64,000 bases of DNA from an uncultured Clostridia bacterium (GTDB lineage Bacteria; Bacillota; Clostridia; TANB77; CAG-508). A program made the translations under genes and the position numbers. Position 1 is the first letter of the stretch. Every line of letters begins with the position of its first letter. The stretch spans positions 1 to 64,000 of the forward strand of contig CAKPIG010000004.1 in the NCBI GenBank assembly GCA_934162255.1, in the 5' to 3' direction. The notes below the pieces were generated by a model. It had not been told where the DNA came from and searched no databases. It saw only the letters and a program-made list of their open reading frames with translations. Positions 40,141 to 48,462 of the stretch are shown here, one piece after another.

Positions 40141-41937
40141 ATGGATAATGAAAAAAAATTATTAGATTTAATAAAAAAGATTAAAGTAACAAAAGAAAAT
40201 GAACAAGAAATTACTAAAATGAAAAAATTAGTAAAAGAAGGAAATTATACAGAAGTACTAAAAATCTTACAAAAAATAAATGATGAGAAAAAAAATAAAA
40301 CAAAAAGTACTGAAAATGAAGAAGTAAAATTTGGAGAGGAACAAGACATTGATGAAGAAGAACTTCAATTTTATAGAAAATATAAAACAAAAAAAGTAGT
40401 AAACAAGGAAAGCTTGTATCCACCAGAACTTATAGATAATGAACTAGAAGAAGATTATATAAGCTTATTATTGAATAATCCAAAAGCAATATCAATGTAC
40501 TATATATTAGCAAAAGATAACTACTTTGATAATCCAAAAGTATTAAACTTGTATAAAATTGTACTATTCACAGAGGGAGAATCTTATGCACCACAAATAG
40601 CAAAAGATGACTATAACTTCGCAAAAGAAGGACCTGAAACATATGATGAAAAGAAAATGTACAAAGAAAGAGGTAAAGATTTAAAACTTGATTTTGAAGA
40701 AGTATATACAAGATTAAGGAAATTATTTGAAATAAGAAAATACTATTTGAAAACACCTATAAAAGAAATGCAAGATGAAATTATAGACATATTAAATTAT
40801 GAATTATATGATAAAATGACAATTCAAGAAGTTGACGATGCAATAGAACAAATAACAGCAACTGCAAAATTTAAAAAGTCAGTATTAAGCAAAGGAGTAA
40901 CAGATTTCTTAATCGCAGGAGATAATAACCTTACAACAGGACTATCATTACCATTTCCTATACTAAGTAGTGTATTTAAAGGAGTTAGAAAAGGAGAAAC
41001 AATGTCATATGCAATGCCATCTAACTCAGGAAAAAGTAGGTTTACAATAAATCTAGCATCATATTTAGCATTTATACACAAGAAAAAAGTATTAATAATT
41101 TCAAACGAAATGTCAGACGAAAAAATGAGACTTTGTTTAATAACAACAGCAATAAATAATAAAGAAATACAAAAACTTCATGGAAAACACTTGACTAAAA
41201 CAGAAGGAGAATTGCTTGAATTCAAATTTAGACCAGACAAAGGAGTAGATGCTGAATTAGATGAAGATGGATTTGTTTTAAAGAAAGAAAATGAAAGTCA
41301 AAAAGCATTTGCAAAAAGATTGAATGAGATATCAACAGAATTTAGAGATACAATAGAAGTAACAAACTGGCTAGGACGTCAAGTAAACAATTCTATATAT
41401 TTTGTAAATATAACAAACCATACAAATGACGAATTGGAAAAAATTATATTAAACTATTATTATAAAGAAAAAATAGAATATGTATTTTATGATACTTTAA
41501 AAACAGATACAGAAAATATAGGAAATGCAGAAGAATTAAAGAAAACAGCAACAATACTTTCAAACCTAGCACAAAATTTAAACATATTCATAGCATCATC
41601 ATTACAATTAACAGAAAGCAAAACATCACCATTAAATCTAGATATAAATGATTTAGCGGTTAGTAGAACTGTAAAAGAAGTATTAGATACATTGTGCTTA
41701 ATAAAACAAATACATAATGAAGATTTGGATGACTACGAATACTCACATGAAGAAGTAGATACAAAATTTTATGAATTAGAAAAATTTAAAGACCCAGATG
41801 TAAGATATTATGCTTGTGTTGTAGATAAAAACAGAGCTGGTGCTAAACCAAAGGTATTATTCAGACTAAATTTAGCATATAATATGTGGGAAGAATTAGG
41901 ATATCTAAGACTAAAATCAGCAGCTGAAGAGGAATAA
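40141..41937 (+). CDS. DnaB-like RecA-fold ATPase, divergent
   Basis: A 598-residue cytoplasmic protein. After a charged coiled-coil start (1-90), residues about 110-200 recall the DnaB N-terminal domain (EEDYISLLLNNPKAI). The ATPase core has Walker A PSNSGKSR near residue 298, ISNEMSDEKM in the DnaB H1a position, YVFYDTLK as Walker B, FIASSLQLTES as H3 and SRTVKEVLDTLCLIKQ near H4, then DKNRAGAKPKVLF. The usual DYLQL of DnaB is missing, so helicase function is uncertain. The ATG at 40141 follows AAGGAATGAT; a GTG at 40117 is an alternative. It is followed by spoIIID. Confidence 0.7.
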   Translation: MDNEKKLLDLIKKIKVTKENEQEITKMKKLVKEGNYTEVLKILQKINDEKKNKTKSTENEEVKFGEEQDIDEEELQFYRKYKTKKVVNKESLYPPELIDNELEEDYISLLLNNPKAISMYYILAKDNYFDNPKVLNLYKIVLFTEGESYAPQIAKDDYNFAKEGPETYDEKKMYKERGKDLKLDFEEVYTRLRKLFEIRKYYLKTPIKEMQDEIIDILNYELYDKMTIQEVDDAIEQITATAKFKKSVLSKGVTDFLIAGDNNLTTGLSLPFPILSSVFKGVRKGETMSYAMPSNSGKSRFTINLASYLAFIHKKKVLIISNEMSDEKMRLCLITTAINNKEIQKLHGKHLTKTEGELLEFKFRPDKGVDAELDEDGFVLKKENESQKAFAKRLNEISTEFRDTIEVTNWLGRQVNNSIYFVNITNHTNDELEKIILNYYYKEKIEYVFYDTLKTDTENIGNAEELKKTATILSNLAQNLNIFIASSLQLTESKTSPLNLDINDLAVSRTVKEVLDTLCLIKQIHNEDLDDYEYSHEEVDTKFYELEKFKDPDVRYYACVVDKNRAGAKPKVLFRLNLAYNMWEELGYLRLKSAAEEE

Positions 41938-41962
41938 GAATTAATAATTGGAAAAGTTCTAA

Positions 41963-42015
41963 TAACCCCTGACTTAGAATACAATTAAACAAAAGTATTC
42001 TAAAGTTGGGGGTTA
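41963..42015 (+). promoter_or_regulatory. Hairpin covering the spoIIID ribosome binding site, with overlapping sigma-E-like promoter
   Basis: TAACCCC (41963-41969) pairs with GGGGTTA (42009-42015) and TTAGAATAC (41974-41982) with GTATTCTAA (41995-42003). The 3' arm contains the G-run that serves as the spoIIID ribosome binding site. AATACAAT at 41978-41985 matches the sigma-E -10 consensus CATACAAT at 7 of 8 bases, with CTAATAA upstream as a possible -35. There is no T-run, so it is not a standard terminator. Confidence 0.55.
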
Positions 42016-42022
42016 GACTTTT

Positions 42023-42286
42023 ATGAGAAACATAACAATAGAAGAGCGTGCAACAGAACTAGCACACTATATTATAGATTCAAAAGATACAGTTAGAGGA
42101 GCAGCTAAAAAATTTGGTATAAGTAAAAGTACAGTACACAAAGATGTAACTGAAAGACTATCAAAGATTAACTCTAACTTAGCACATGAAGTGAGAAAAA
42201 TCTTAGAAGAAAATAAATCTGAAAGACATATAAGAGGAGGAATGGCAACAAAATTAAAATATATGAAAAAGAACAATCAAAAATAA
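42023..42286 (+). CDS. spoIIID: Sporulation transcriptional regulator SpoIIID
   Basis: An 87-residue helix-turn-helix DNA-binding protein that modulates sigma-E-dependent genes in the mother cell. RATELAHYIIDSKDTVRGAA near residue 9, KFGISKSTVHKDVTERL near 32 (the recognition helix) and the basic C-terminal tail RHIRGGMATKLKYMKK match SpoIIID. The length is typical. Its start codon follows the 3' arm of a long hairpin. Confidence 0.95.
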   Translation: MRNITIEERATELAHYIIDSKDTVRGAAKKFGISKSTVHKDVTERLSKINSNLAHEVRKILEENKSERHIRGGMATKLKYMKKNNQK

Positions 42287-42319
42287 ATTTCAAGAGGTAT
42301 TGCAATTATTATCCAAATA

Positions 42320-42335
42320 TAATACAATTGTATTA
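42320..42335. promoter_or_regulatory. 16-bp perfect palindrome before the RsiV-like gene
   Basis: TAATACAATTGTATTA is perfectly symmetric and overlaps a TATAAT (42318-42323). It lies 15 bases before the next start codon and ends at the ribosome binding site. An operator is possible. Confidence 0.45.
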
Positions 42336-42350
42336 ATTGGAGGTAGAAAA

Positions 42351-43202
42351 ATGAATGATATATTAAAAGAAGATAATGGAAAAATGAGTACAAAGCTAAA
42401 AATATTTTATGGAATAATAATAACAATTTGCATATTAGCATTAATAGGAGCGCTTGGATTACAAATAAAAGCAAACAATGATAAAAAACAAAAAGAAATG
42501 CCACAAGTTAGTCAAACAGACTACATGAAAAACCTTGAAAAATTCAACAGATTATTTGATAATGAAGTAAATTATATGAGTGACAATAACTACAAAGTAA
42601 CAAAACTAGATGAAAGCAAGGAAATAATATATATTGGATATCAAAAAATAGATAAAAAATTAAATGATTATGATTTAAATATAAATATACCATATATAAA
42701 TATAAAAGATGATACTATTGAAAAATTTAATAATGAAATTCAATCAACATTTGAAAAAAAGGCAAAAAGTGTACTGAATATAAAAAATAATGATATCATA
42801 TATGAAGTAGACTATTCAGCATATATAACAAACAATATATTATCATTAGTTATAAAATCTACTCTAAAAGAGGGAAACAGCCCACAAAGAGAAATAGTTC
42901 AGACTTATAATTACAATCTGACTAGCCATAAAGAATGTACAATTCAAGACTTATTAGAACTAAGAAATATAACAAAACAACAAGCAAATCAACAAATAAG
43001 AGAAGTAATAAAAGAAGTTGAACAAAAAGTAGAAGCTTATAACAAAATGGGATACAATATATATTCAAGAAATATAGATGATGATAAATATACAATAAAT
43101 AATGTAACAGAATATTTTATAGGAGAAGATAATAAAATATATGTAATATTTGCATATGGAAATGAAAGTAATACAACAGAAACAGATGTAGTAATAATAT
43201 AA
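42351..43202 (+). CDS. Membrane-anchored RsiV/PdaC-like protein (DUF4163/DUF3298 type)
   Basis: A 283-residue protein with a short cytoplasmic tail (1-17), one membrane helix (about 18-40) and an extracytoplasmic domain of about 230 residues. NINIPYINIKDDTIEKFN starts a region that resembles DUF4163, and the LTSHKECTIQDLLEL stretch followed by YFIGEDNKIYVIFAYG resembles DUF3298, as in RsiV, the lysozyme-sensing anti-sigma factor. The cytoplasmic tail is too short for an anti-sigma domain, and no sigma gene is adjacent. TTGGAGGT precedes the ATG. Confidence 0.65.
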   Translation: MNDILKEDNGKMSTKLKIFYGIIITICILALIGALGLQIKANNDKKQKEMPQVSQTDYMKNLEKFNRLFDNEVNYMSDNNYKVTKLDESKEIIYIGYQKIDKKLNDYDLNINIPYINIKDDTIEKFNNEIQSTFEKKAKSVLNIKNNDIIYEVDYSAYITNNILSLVIKSTLKEGNSPQREIVQTYNYNLTSHKECTIQDLLELRNITKQQANQQIREVIKEVEQKVEAYNKMGYNIYSRNIDDDKYTINNVTEYFIGEDNKIYVIFAYGNESNTTETDVVII

Positions 43203-43215
43203 ATAGAATAAGTAA

Positions 43216-43246
43216 AAGAAGCTTGATATGATTTCAAGCTTCTTTT
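43216..43246 (+). terminator. Terminator after the RsiV-like gene
   Basis: GAAGCTTGA (43218-43226) pairs with TCAAGCTTC (43234-43242), followed by TTTTTG. Confidence 0.85.
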
Positions 43247-43363
43247 TGAAAATAAAAGGGGATGTTTGTTTTTAATCAGTTCTCAATTACTGATTTATAT
43301 ATAATATAACAGTTAAATTTGTTCATTTTGTGAACTAATAGTGAAAAATTCTTAAATAAATTA

Positions 43364-44620
43364 TTAAGGTGTTTCTGCAAGTGTAACTGTAATATCTTTT
43401 TCTTGTCCATTTCTATTAATTTTTAATGTCATTGAATCACCAATATTGTGAGTATTTTTCAAATCATCTAATTCTTTCATAGTAGTTATTTCTTTACCAT
43501 CAGCTTTAAGAATTACATCACCTACTTGTAAACCGGCTTTTTCAGCAGGAGAGAAATCTTGAACTGCTTTAACATAAATTCCTACAGCTAAGTTATATTT
43601 TTTTGCTGTCGCTTCATCAAGAGTTATTCCTGTTATACCAATATAAGGTCTTAAAACCTTGTTATATGTTATAAGGTCTTTTGTGATACTAAGTGTAGAA
43701 TTTATAGGAATAGCAAAACCAATTCCTTCAACTCCTGTACCAGAAAGTTTTAAAGTATTTATACCAATAACTTTACCATCACTATTTACAAGTGCACCAC
43801 CACTATTACCAGAGTTTATAGCAGCATCTGTTTGAATACAAGTATATGTTGTACCTTCATCAGATTCGACTTCTCTATTAACAGCACTAATTATACCACA
43901 AGTAACAGTAGTATCTAATCCTAGAGGACTACCAACAGCCATAGCAAACTCTCCAACAACAACTTCATCTGAATTAGCAAATTCAGCAGGAGTTAAACCT
44001 GATTTTTCAATTTTTAAAACAGCTAAATCAGTTTTTGAATCTTTTCCAACAATTTTTGCATCAAAAGTAGAATCATTTCCATAAGTACCACTATTTAACT
44101 TTACTTTTATTGATGTTGCTTCTGAAATATCATAATATGAATATGAAGATGATGAAGAACTACTATCAACAACATGATTATTTGTTAAAATATATCCATC
44201 TTCACTTATAATAATACCAGAACCAGTAGCTTGAGCTGTAGATGTAGCTGATTGACCAAAATTGAAAAATGAGTTTGATTTTACATTGTAGGTTATTTCA
44301 ATACCAACAATTGATGGTAAAATCTTATTTGCTGCAAATACGGCTGTATTTGAATAATTTGATAATGATATTAAATTTGTTGTAGTTCCAGATGCTGTAG
44401 AAGTTGGAACTGTAGATGTAGTAACTGAACTACCAACTAATTTGTTCTTTATTGAAGGAACTCCAAAACAAGTACCAATTACTAAAGAACATCCAACAAC
44501 ACCACTTAAAAATGGAACTAAAATTGTTTTACCTAATTCACTATGATTTTTCTTCTTTTTAAAATCTGCATTTGAAGTTTTACTAGAAATTACTTCAAAT
44601 CTATTTTCATTTTCATCCAT
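43364..44620 (-). CDS. htrA: HtrA/DegP-family serine protease with PDZ domain
   Basis: A 418-residue membrane-anchored quality-control protease. A cytoplasmic tail of about 30 residues, one membrane helix (32-54) and a Ser/Thr-rich linker precede a trypsin-like domain. The catalytic triad is His in LTNNHVVD, Asp in KTDLAVLKI and Ser in NSGNSGGAL. A single C-terminal PDZ domain (about 320-415) contains AEKAGLQVGDVIL. It degrades misfolded proteins at the membrane surface. AGGAGG precedes the start, and three 11-bp repeats lie about 50 bases further upstream. Confidence 0.95.
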   Translation of the reverse strand: MDENENRFEVISSKTSNADFKKKKNHSELGKTILVPFLSGVVGCSLVIGTCFGVPSIKNKLVGSSVTTSTVPTSTASGTTTNLISLSNYSNTAVFAANKILPSIVGIEITYNVKSNSFFNFGQSATSTAQATGSGIIISEDGYILTNNHVVDSSSSSSSYSYYDISEATSIKVKLNSGTYGNDSTFDAKIVGKDSKTDLAVLKIEKSGLTPAEFANSDEVVVGEFAMAVGSPLGLDTTVTCGIISAVNREVESDEGTTYTCIQTDAAINSGNSGGALVNSDGKVIGINTLKLSGTGVEGIGFAIPINSTLSITKDLITYNKVLRPYIGITGITLDEATAKKYNLAVGIYVKAVQDFSPAEKAGLQVGDVILKADGKEITTMKELDDLKNTHNIGDSMTLKINRNGQEKDITVTLAETP

Positions 44621-44665
44621 AATTTTGCCTCCTAAATATCTTATTACAGTTTATAGGATACAATA

Positions 44666-44698
44666 AATTTGTGAAGAATTTGTGAAAAAAATGTAAAA
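44666..44698 (-). repeat. Three 11-bp direct repeats upstream of htrA
   Basis: On the plus strand: AATTTGTGAAG (44666-44676), AATTTGTGAAA (44677-44687) and the weaker AAAATGTAAAA (44688-44698). On the coding strand they read TTCACAAATT. Tandem 11-bp repeats are typical binding sites of OmpR-family regulators such as CssR, which controls htrA in Bacillus. Confidence 0.65.
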
Positions 44699-44725
44699 AA
44701 CAATAAATAAATTTTAAACTTTTAC

Positions 44726-44754
44726 TTGAAAATAAATTGTGGTATAGATATAAT
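44726..44754 (+). promoter_or_regulatory. Promoter for the pilin-like gene
   Basis: TTGAAA (44726-44731), a 17-bp spacer and TATAAT (44749-44754), 28 bases before the start. Confidence 0.7.
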
Positions 44755-44781
44755 AGAATAGAATTGGAGGAGATTAGTTAT

Positions 44782-45285
44782 ATGAATAAACAAAATGGAA
44801 TAACATTAATAGCATTAACGGTTACAATAGTAGTAATGATGATAATTGCAGGAATAACAATAAATATAGGACAAAATCTAATACAAGAAGCCAAAATACA
44901 GGACTTAAGAACAAATATGTTATTAATACAAGCAGAAGCAAAAAAAGATCTTGAAGAAGTTAATTTTCAAAAAATAGCAACAATAAATGATGCTAAAGCT
45001 AAAAATCAATTAATAGGAGAACAAGTGCAGGAAATGACAGATGAGACGGCTAAGAATGCAATACAAGATGTTGTCGTAAATAAATTGAAAAAAGAGCTTG
45101 ATGAAACATATTTTTATATAAATCCAGATGTATTAAATTCATTAGGAATAAAAGACTTAAATACAGAGGATTATGGATATTTTGTAGTGCAATATAATTT
45201 AAGTGATACAAAAGTAGAAGTAATAAATACAAATGGATATCAAGGATATTACACATTAACAGCAATAAATAATGAAAATATATAG
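44782..45285 (+). CDS. Type IV pilin-like (pseudopilin) protein
   Basis: A 167-residue protein with a prepilin-type N terminus: MNKQNG then ITLIALTVTIVVMMIIAGI, in which cleavage is expected after Gly6. The usual Glu at position +5 of the mature protein is Ala, as in some clostridial pseudopilin-like families. A long amphipathic helix (30-95) and a small C-terminal domain ending GYQGYYTLTAIN follow. No prepilin peptidase, PilB or PilC genes are nearby. GGAGGAG precedes the ATG at 44782. It could be part of an assembly system encoded elsewhere. Confidence 0.75.
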   Translation: MNKQNGITLIALTVTIVVMMIIAGITINIGQNLIQEAKIQDLRTNMLLIQAEAKKDLEEVNFQKIATINDAKAKNQLIGEQVQEMTDETAKNAIQDVVVNKLKKELDETYFYINPDVLNSLGIKDLNTEDYGYFVVQYNLSDTKVEVINTNGYQGYYTLTAINNENI

Positions 45286-45295
45286 AAGGAAAAAT

Positions 45296-45928
45296 ATGAA
45301 AGAAAAAGAAGAACAAAGATTAATAGAATTAAAAAAACAAGAAAAAGAGTTAAGAAATAAAGGATTTAAATATATATGTGGAATAGATGAAGCAGGAAGA
45401 GGACCATTGGCTGGTCCTGTTGTTGTTGCAAGTGTTATTATGCCAGAAAATTCAATGATTGAAGGTGTAAATGATTCAAAAAAGATTTCAGAAAAAAAGA
45501 GAGAAAAACTTTATAATCAAATAATAGAAGAAGCTATATGCTATGGAGTTGGAATAATAGGTCAGGATGAAATTGATGAAATAAACATATTAAATGCAAC
45601 AAAAAAAGGTTTAACAATGTCTTTAAAAGAATTAACAACAAAACCAGACTTGATAATAGTTGATGCTTTAACACATATAGATACAATGGGAATTCCATAT
45701 GAATCAATTATTAAAGGTGATGCAAAATGCTATTCAATAGCAGCTGCTTCAATAATTGCAAAAGTTACAAGGGATAGAATAATGAGAGAATGGGATAAAG
45801 TATATCCTGAATATGGTTTTGAAAGACATAAAGGATATGGAACTGCAGCACATATAGCTGCAATAAAAGAATATGGACCATGTCCAATACATAGAGAAAC
45901 ATTTATAAAACATTTCATAAAAAAATAA
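45296..45928 (+). CDS. rnhB: Ribonuclease HII
   Basis: A 210-residue enzyme that cuts RNA in RNA-DNA hybrids and removes misincorporated ribonucleotides. CGIDEAGRGPLAGPVV near residue 27 holds the first two catalytic acids; DALTHID near 122 and the AAASIIAKVTRDRIM region near 148 complete the site, with GYGTAAHIAAI near 180. The ATG at 45296 follows AGAAGGA; the frame start at 45272 would overlap the previous gene. It ends 10 bases before the phosphorylase gene. Confidence 0.96.
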   Translation: MKEKEEQRLIELKKQEKELRNKGFKYICGIDEAGRGPLAGPVVVASVIMPENSMIEGVNDSKKISEKKREKLYNQIIEEAICYGVGIIGQDEIDEINILNATKKGLTMSLKELTTKPDLIIVDALTHIDTMGIPYESIIKGDAKCYSIAAASIIAKVTRDRIMREWDKVYPEYGFERHKGYGTAAHIAAIKEYGPCPIHRETFIKHFIKK

Positions 45929-45938
45929 GGAGTTACAA

Positions 45939-47240
45939 ATGAATATTTTAGATATAATATCCAAAAAAAGAGACAGTAAGGAGTTAACAGAAGAAGAAAT
46001 AAAATATTTTGTAAAAGAATATACAAATGGAAACATAAAAGACTATCAAGCAGCTGCACTTATTATGGCAATATATATAAATGGAATGAATGATAGAGAA
46101 ATAACAGATCTTACTCTAGCAATGGCACATTCAGGTGAAATATTAGATTTATCAAAATTAGGAGCAAATATAGTTGATAAACATAGTACAGGAGGGGTTG
46201 GAGATAAGGTATCAATAATATTATTGCCAATAATTGCGTCTTTAGGAGTGCCTGTTGCAAAAATGTCTGGAAGAGGACTAGGATTTACAGGAGGTACTGT
46301 AGATAAATTAGAATCTATACCAGGATATAAAACAAATATAGAAATAGAAACATTTATAAAAAGTGTTGAAAATATTGGGATAAGTATGATTGGTCAAACA
46401 ATGAACTTGGCACCAGCAGACAAAAAAATATATGCTCTAAGAGATGTAATAAGTTGTGTTGAAAATATACCATTAATAGCATCAAGTATTATGAGTAAAA
46501 AAATTGCAAGTGGAGCAAATAAAATAGTAATAGATGTAACAATAGGAAAAGGAGCATTTATGAAAACTAAAAAGGATGGAGAAATGCTTGCAGAGGAAAT
46601 GATAAAAATAGGAAAGCTTGCAAATAAAGAAGTCAAATGTGTACTAACTGCAATGGATGAACCATTAGGGTTTTCAATAGGAAATTCACTAGAAATTATA
46701 GAAGCAGTGAATTTCTTAAAAGGTGATATGCCAGAAGACTTAAAAACAGTAGTATTGGAACTTGGTGCTCAGATGATAAAACTTGCTGGAAAAGGTCAAG
46801 ACATTGAGAAAAATAAAGAAAATATGCTAAAAAATATAGAAAATCAAAAGGCATATAATAAGTTTTTGGAATTAGTAAAAAATCAAGGAGGAGATACTGG
46901 TTATATTGAAGATACAACAAAATTTCCTCAAGCTAAATATATAACAGCAATTTCATCAAATAAAAATGGCTATGTTCAAGAAATAAATGCTGAAGAAATA
47001 GGAAAATTAGCATGTTATTTAGGAGCTGGAAGAACAAGAAAAGAAGATGAAATTCTACAAGATGTAGGAATAATACTAAATAAAAAAGTAGGAGATAAAG
47101 TAGAACAAGAAGATTTCTTAGCATATATATGTGCTGATGATGAAATAAAAAGCGAAGAAGCAGAAAAAAGAATATTAGAAATAATAAAAATAGAAGAACA
47201 AAAAATAGAAAAAAATCCAGTAATAATTGAAATAATATAA
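45939..47240 (+). CDS. pdp: Pyrimidine-nucleoside (thymidine) phosphorylase
   Basis: A 433-residue nucleoside phosphorylase of the thymidine/anthranilate phosphoribosyl transferase family. DKHSTGGVGDKVS near residue 81 is the phosphate-binding signature; MSGRGLGFTGGTVDKLESIPG near 107 follows, and the DVTIGKGAFMKT region near 200 is conserved. The C-terminal alpha/beta domain is complete. It breaks uridine or thymidine to base plus sugar-1-phosphate for salvage. AAGGAG precedes the start. The substrate range cannot be told from sequence. Confidence 0.94.
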   Translation: MNILDIISKKRDSKELTEEEIKYFVKEYTNGNIKDYQAAALIMAIYINGMNDREITDLTLAMAHSGEILDLSKLGANIVDKHSTGGVGDKVSIILLPIIASLGVPVAKMSGRGLGFTGGTVDKLESIPGYKTNIEIETFIKSVENIGISMIGQTMNLAPADKKIYALRDVISCVENIPLIASSIMSKKIASGANKIVIDVTIGKGAFMKTKKDGEMLAEEMIKIGKLANKEVKCVLTAMDEPLGFSIGNSLEIIEAVNFLKGDMPEDLKTVVLELGAQMIKLAGKGQDIEKNKENMLKNIENQKAYNKFLELVKNQGGDTGYIEDTTKFPQAKYITAISSNKNGYVQEINAEEIGKLACYLGAGRTRKEDEILQDVGIILNKKVGDKVEQEDFLAYICADDEIKSEEAEKRILEIIKIEEQKIEKNPVIIEII

Positions 47241-47258
47241 ATTAATATACATAATGTA

Positions 47259-47287
47259 TTGAAAAAAATAATAAATATTGGTATAAT
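47259..47287 (+). promoter_or_regulatory. Promoter for the small membrane protein and cdaA
   Basis: TTGAAA (47259-47264), a 17-bp spacer and TATAAT (47282-47287). Confidence 0.7.
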
Positions 47288-47320
47288 AAAGAAGTAATGC
47301 AAGATGAAAGGATGAAAAAA

Positions 47321-47461
47321 ATGAAAAAAGAAGAAAAAATAAAAATTAAAGTAGATAAAAAGCAAATATTTGGAAAAGTAATGGCTGCAATCTTATTAGC
47401 AGCAATGCTTGTAGCATCATGCTCAACATGTATATATTACCTAGTATCAAATATAAAATAA
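47321..47461 (+). CDS. Small single-pass membrane protein upstream of cdaA
   Basis: A 46-residue protein. A very basic, charged start (KKEEKIKIKVDKKQ) is followed by one hydrophobic segment AAILLAAMLVASCSTCIYYL and a short tail. VASC fits a lipobox loosely, but the long charged N terminus favours a plain membrane helix with two cysteines. AAAGGATG lies about 8 bases before the ATG, and a strong promoter precedes it. It is 15 bases from cdaA, so it is co-transcribed. The family is unknown to me. Confidence 0.65.
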   Translation: MKKEEKIKIKVDKKQIFGKVMAAILLAAMLVASCSTCIYYLVSNIK

Positions 47462-47476
47462 AAGGAGATGCATAGT

Positions 47477-48394
47477 ATGAATAATATATGGACTATGTTT
47501 AAAAACTTTTATGAAAATAATATATTATCACAAATACAATTATGGCAGGAATATCCAATAAAATTAATTACAGTAATATTAGACTTAACAATAGTTATTT
47601 TTTTGGCATATGAATTAATAAAAATAGTAAAAGATTCAAGGGCATGGCAACTAGCAAAAGGAATAATATTCTTAATAGTTGCAACAGCACTAAGTAAAAT
47701 ATTAAATTTTACAATATTAAATTACATATTGTCAGCTGTAATGGACTGGGGAGTAATATTAATATTTATAGTATTTCAACCAGAAATAAGAAGGACGCTA
47801 GAACAGCTTGGTGGAAAAAATAGATTTACTAGGTTTTTTGGATTCGATAAAGACATTATAACAAGGACTAAAGAAGATATCTATAAAATTGTAATAGCAG
47901 TATATGAACTTGCAAAAAATAAAACAGGAGCATTAATTGTAATTGAAAGAGATATAGAAATAAAAGATATAGTAGCAACAGGAATACCTTTAAATGCAGA
48001 AGTATCACCTCAACTACTAGTAAACATATTTGTACCAAATACACCTTTACATGATGGAGCTGTAGTAATAAGTAATAATAAAATTGTAGCTGCAGCATGT
48101 ATGTTACCATTAGCAAGTGACCAAGATATTGCAAAAGAATTAGGAACCAGACATAGAGCAGGAATTGGAATTTCAAAAGAATCTGACAGTATTGCAGTAA
48201 TAGTATCAGAAGAAACAGGAAAAGTATCTGTTGCAAAAGATGGAACATTAATTGCAGATGTAAGAGAAGATGCATTGAAAAAAATATTAATAAGCAATAT
48301 AGTAACAAAAAGGTTAAATGAGGCTAGTGAAAATAAAAAAGTAAAAATAAAACAAAAAGTAAAAAATATATTTGTAAAACAAAATAAAGAATAA
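47477..48394 (+). CDS. cdaA: Diadenylate cyclase CdaA
   Basis: A 305-residue membrane enzyme making cyclic di-AMP from ATP. Three N-terminal helices (about 22-105) precede a DAC domain with HDGAVVISNNKIVAAACMLP (the DGA motif near residue 195) and GTRHRAGIGISKESD (the RHR motif near 225). Usually cdaR and glmM follow; here a terminator and truA follow instead. The ATG at 47477 is chosen because AAAGGAG is 9 bases upstream; the ATG at 47468 is too close to it. Confidence 0.95.
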   Translation: MNNIWTMFKNFYENNILSQIQLWQEYPIKLITVILDLTIVIFLAYELIKIVKDSRAWQLAKGIIFLIVATALSKILNFTILNYILSAVMDWGVILIFIVFQPEIRRTLEQLGGKNRFTRFFGFDKDIITRTKEDIYKIVIAVYELAKNKTGALIVIERDIEIKDIVATGIPLNAEVSPQLLVNIFVPNTPLHDGAVVISNNKIVAAACMLPLASDQDIAKELGTRHRAGIGISKESDSIAVIVSEETGKVSVAKDGTLIADVREDALKKILISNIVTKRLNEASENKKVKIKQKVKNIFVKQNKE

Positions 48395-48398
48395 AACT

Positions 48399-48430
48399 AA
48401 AGACCGTTTAACCAAGAAGCGGTCTTTTAT
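48399..48430 (+). terminator. Terminator after cdaA
   Basis: AAAGACCG (48399-48406) pairs with CGGTCTTT (48420-48427), followed by TTAT. Confidence 0.7.
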
Positions 48431-48462
48431 CTACAAGATTTAGAGAAAGAATGAGATTAAAT

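Noticed and set aside
41940..42016. Rho-independent terminator for the DnaB-like gene
   Set aside because: The stem has an internal loop and is followed by AGACTTTTATG, part of the spoIIID start, without a real T-run. A regulatory hairpin fits better.
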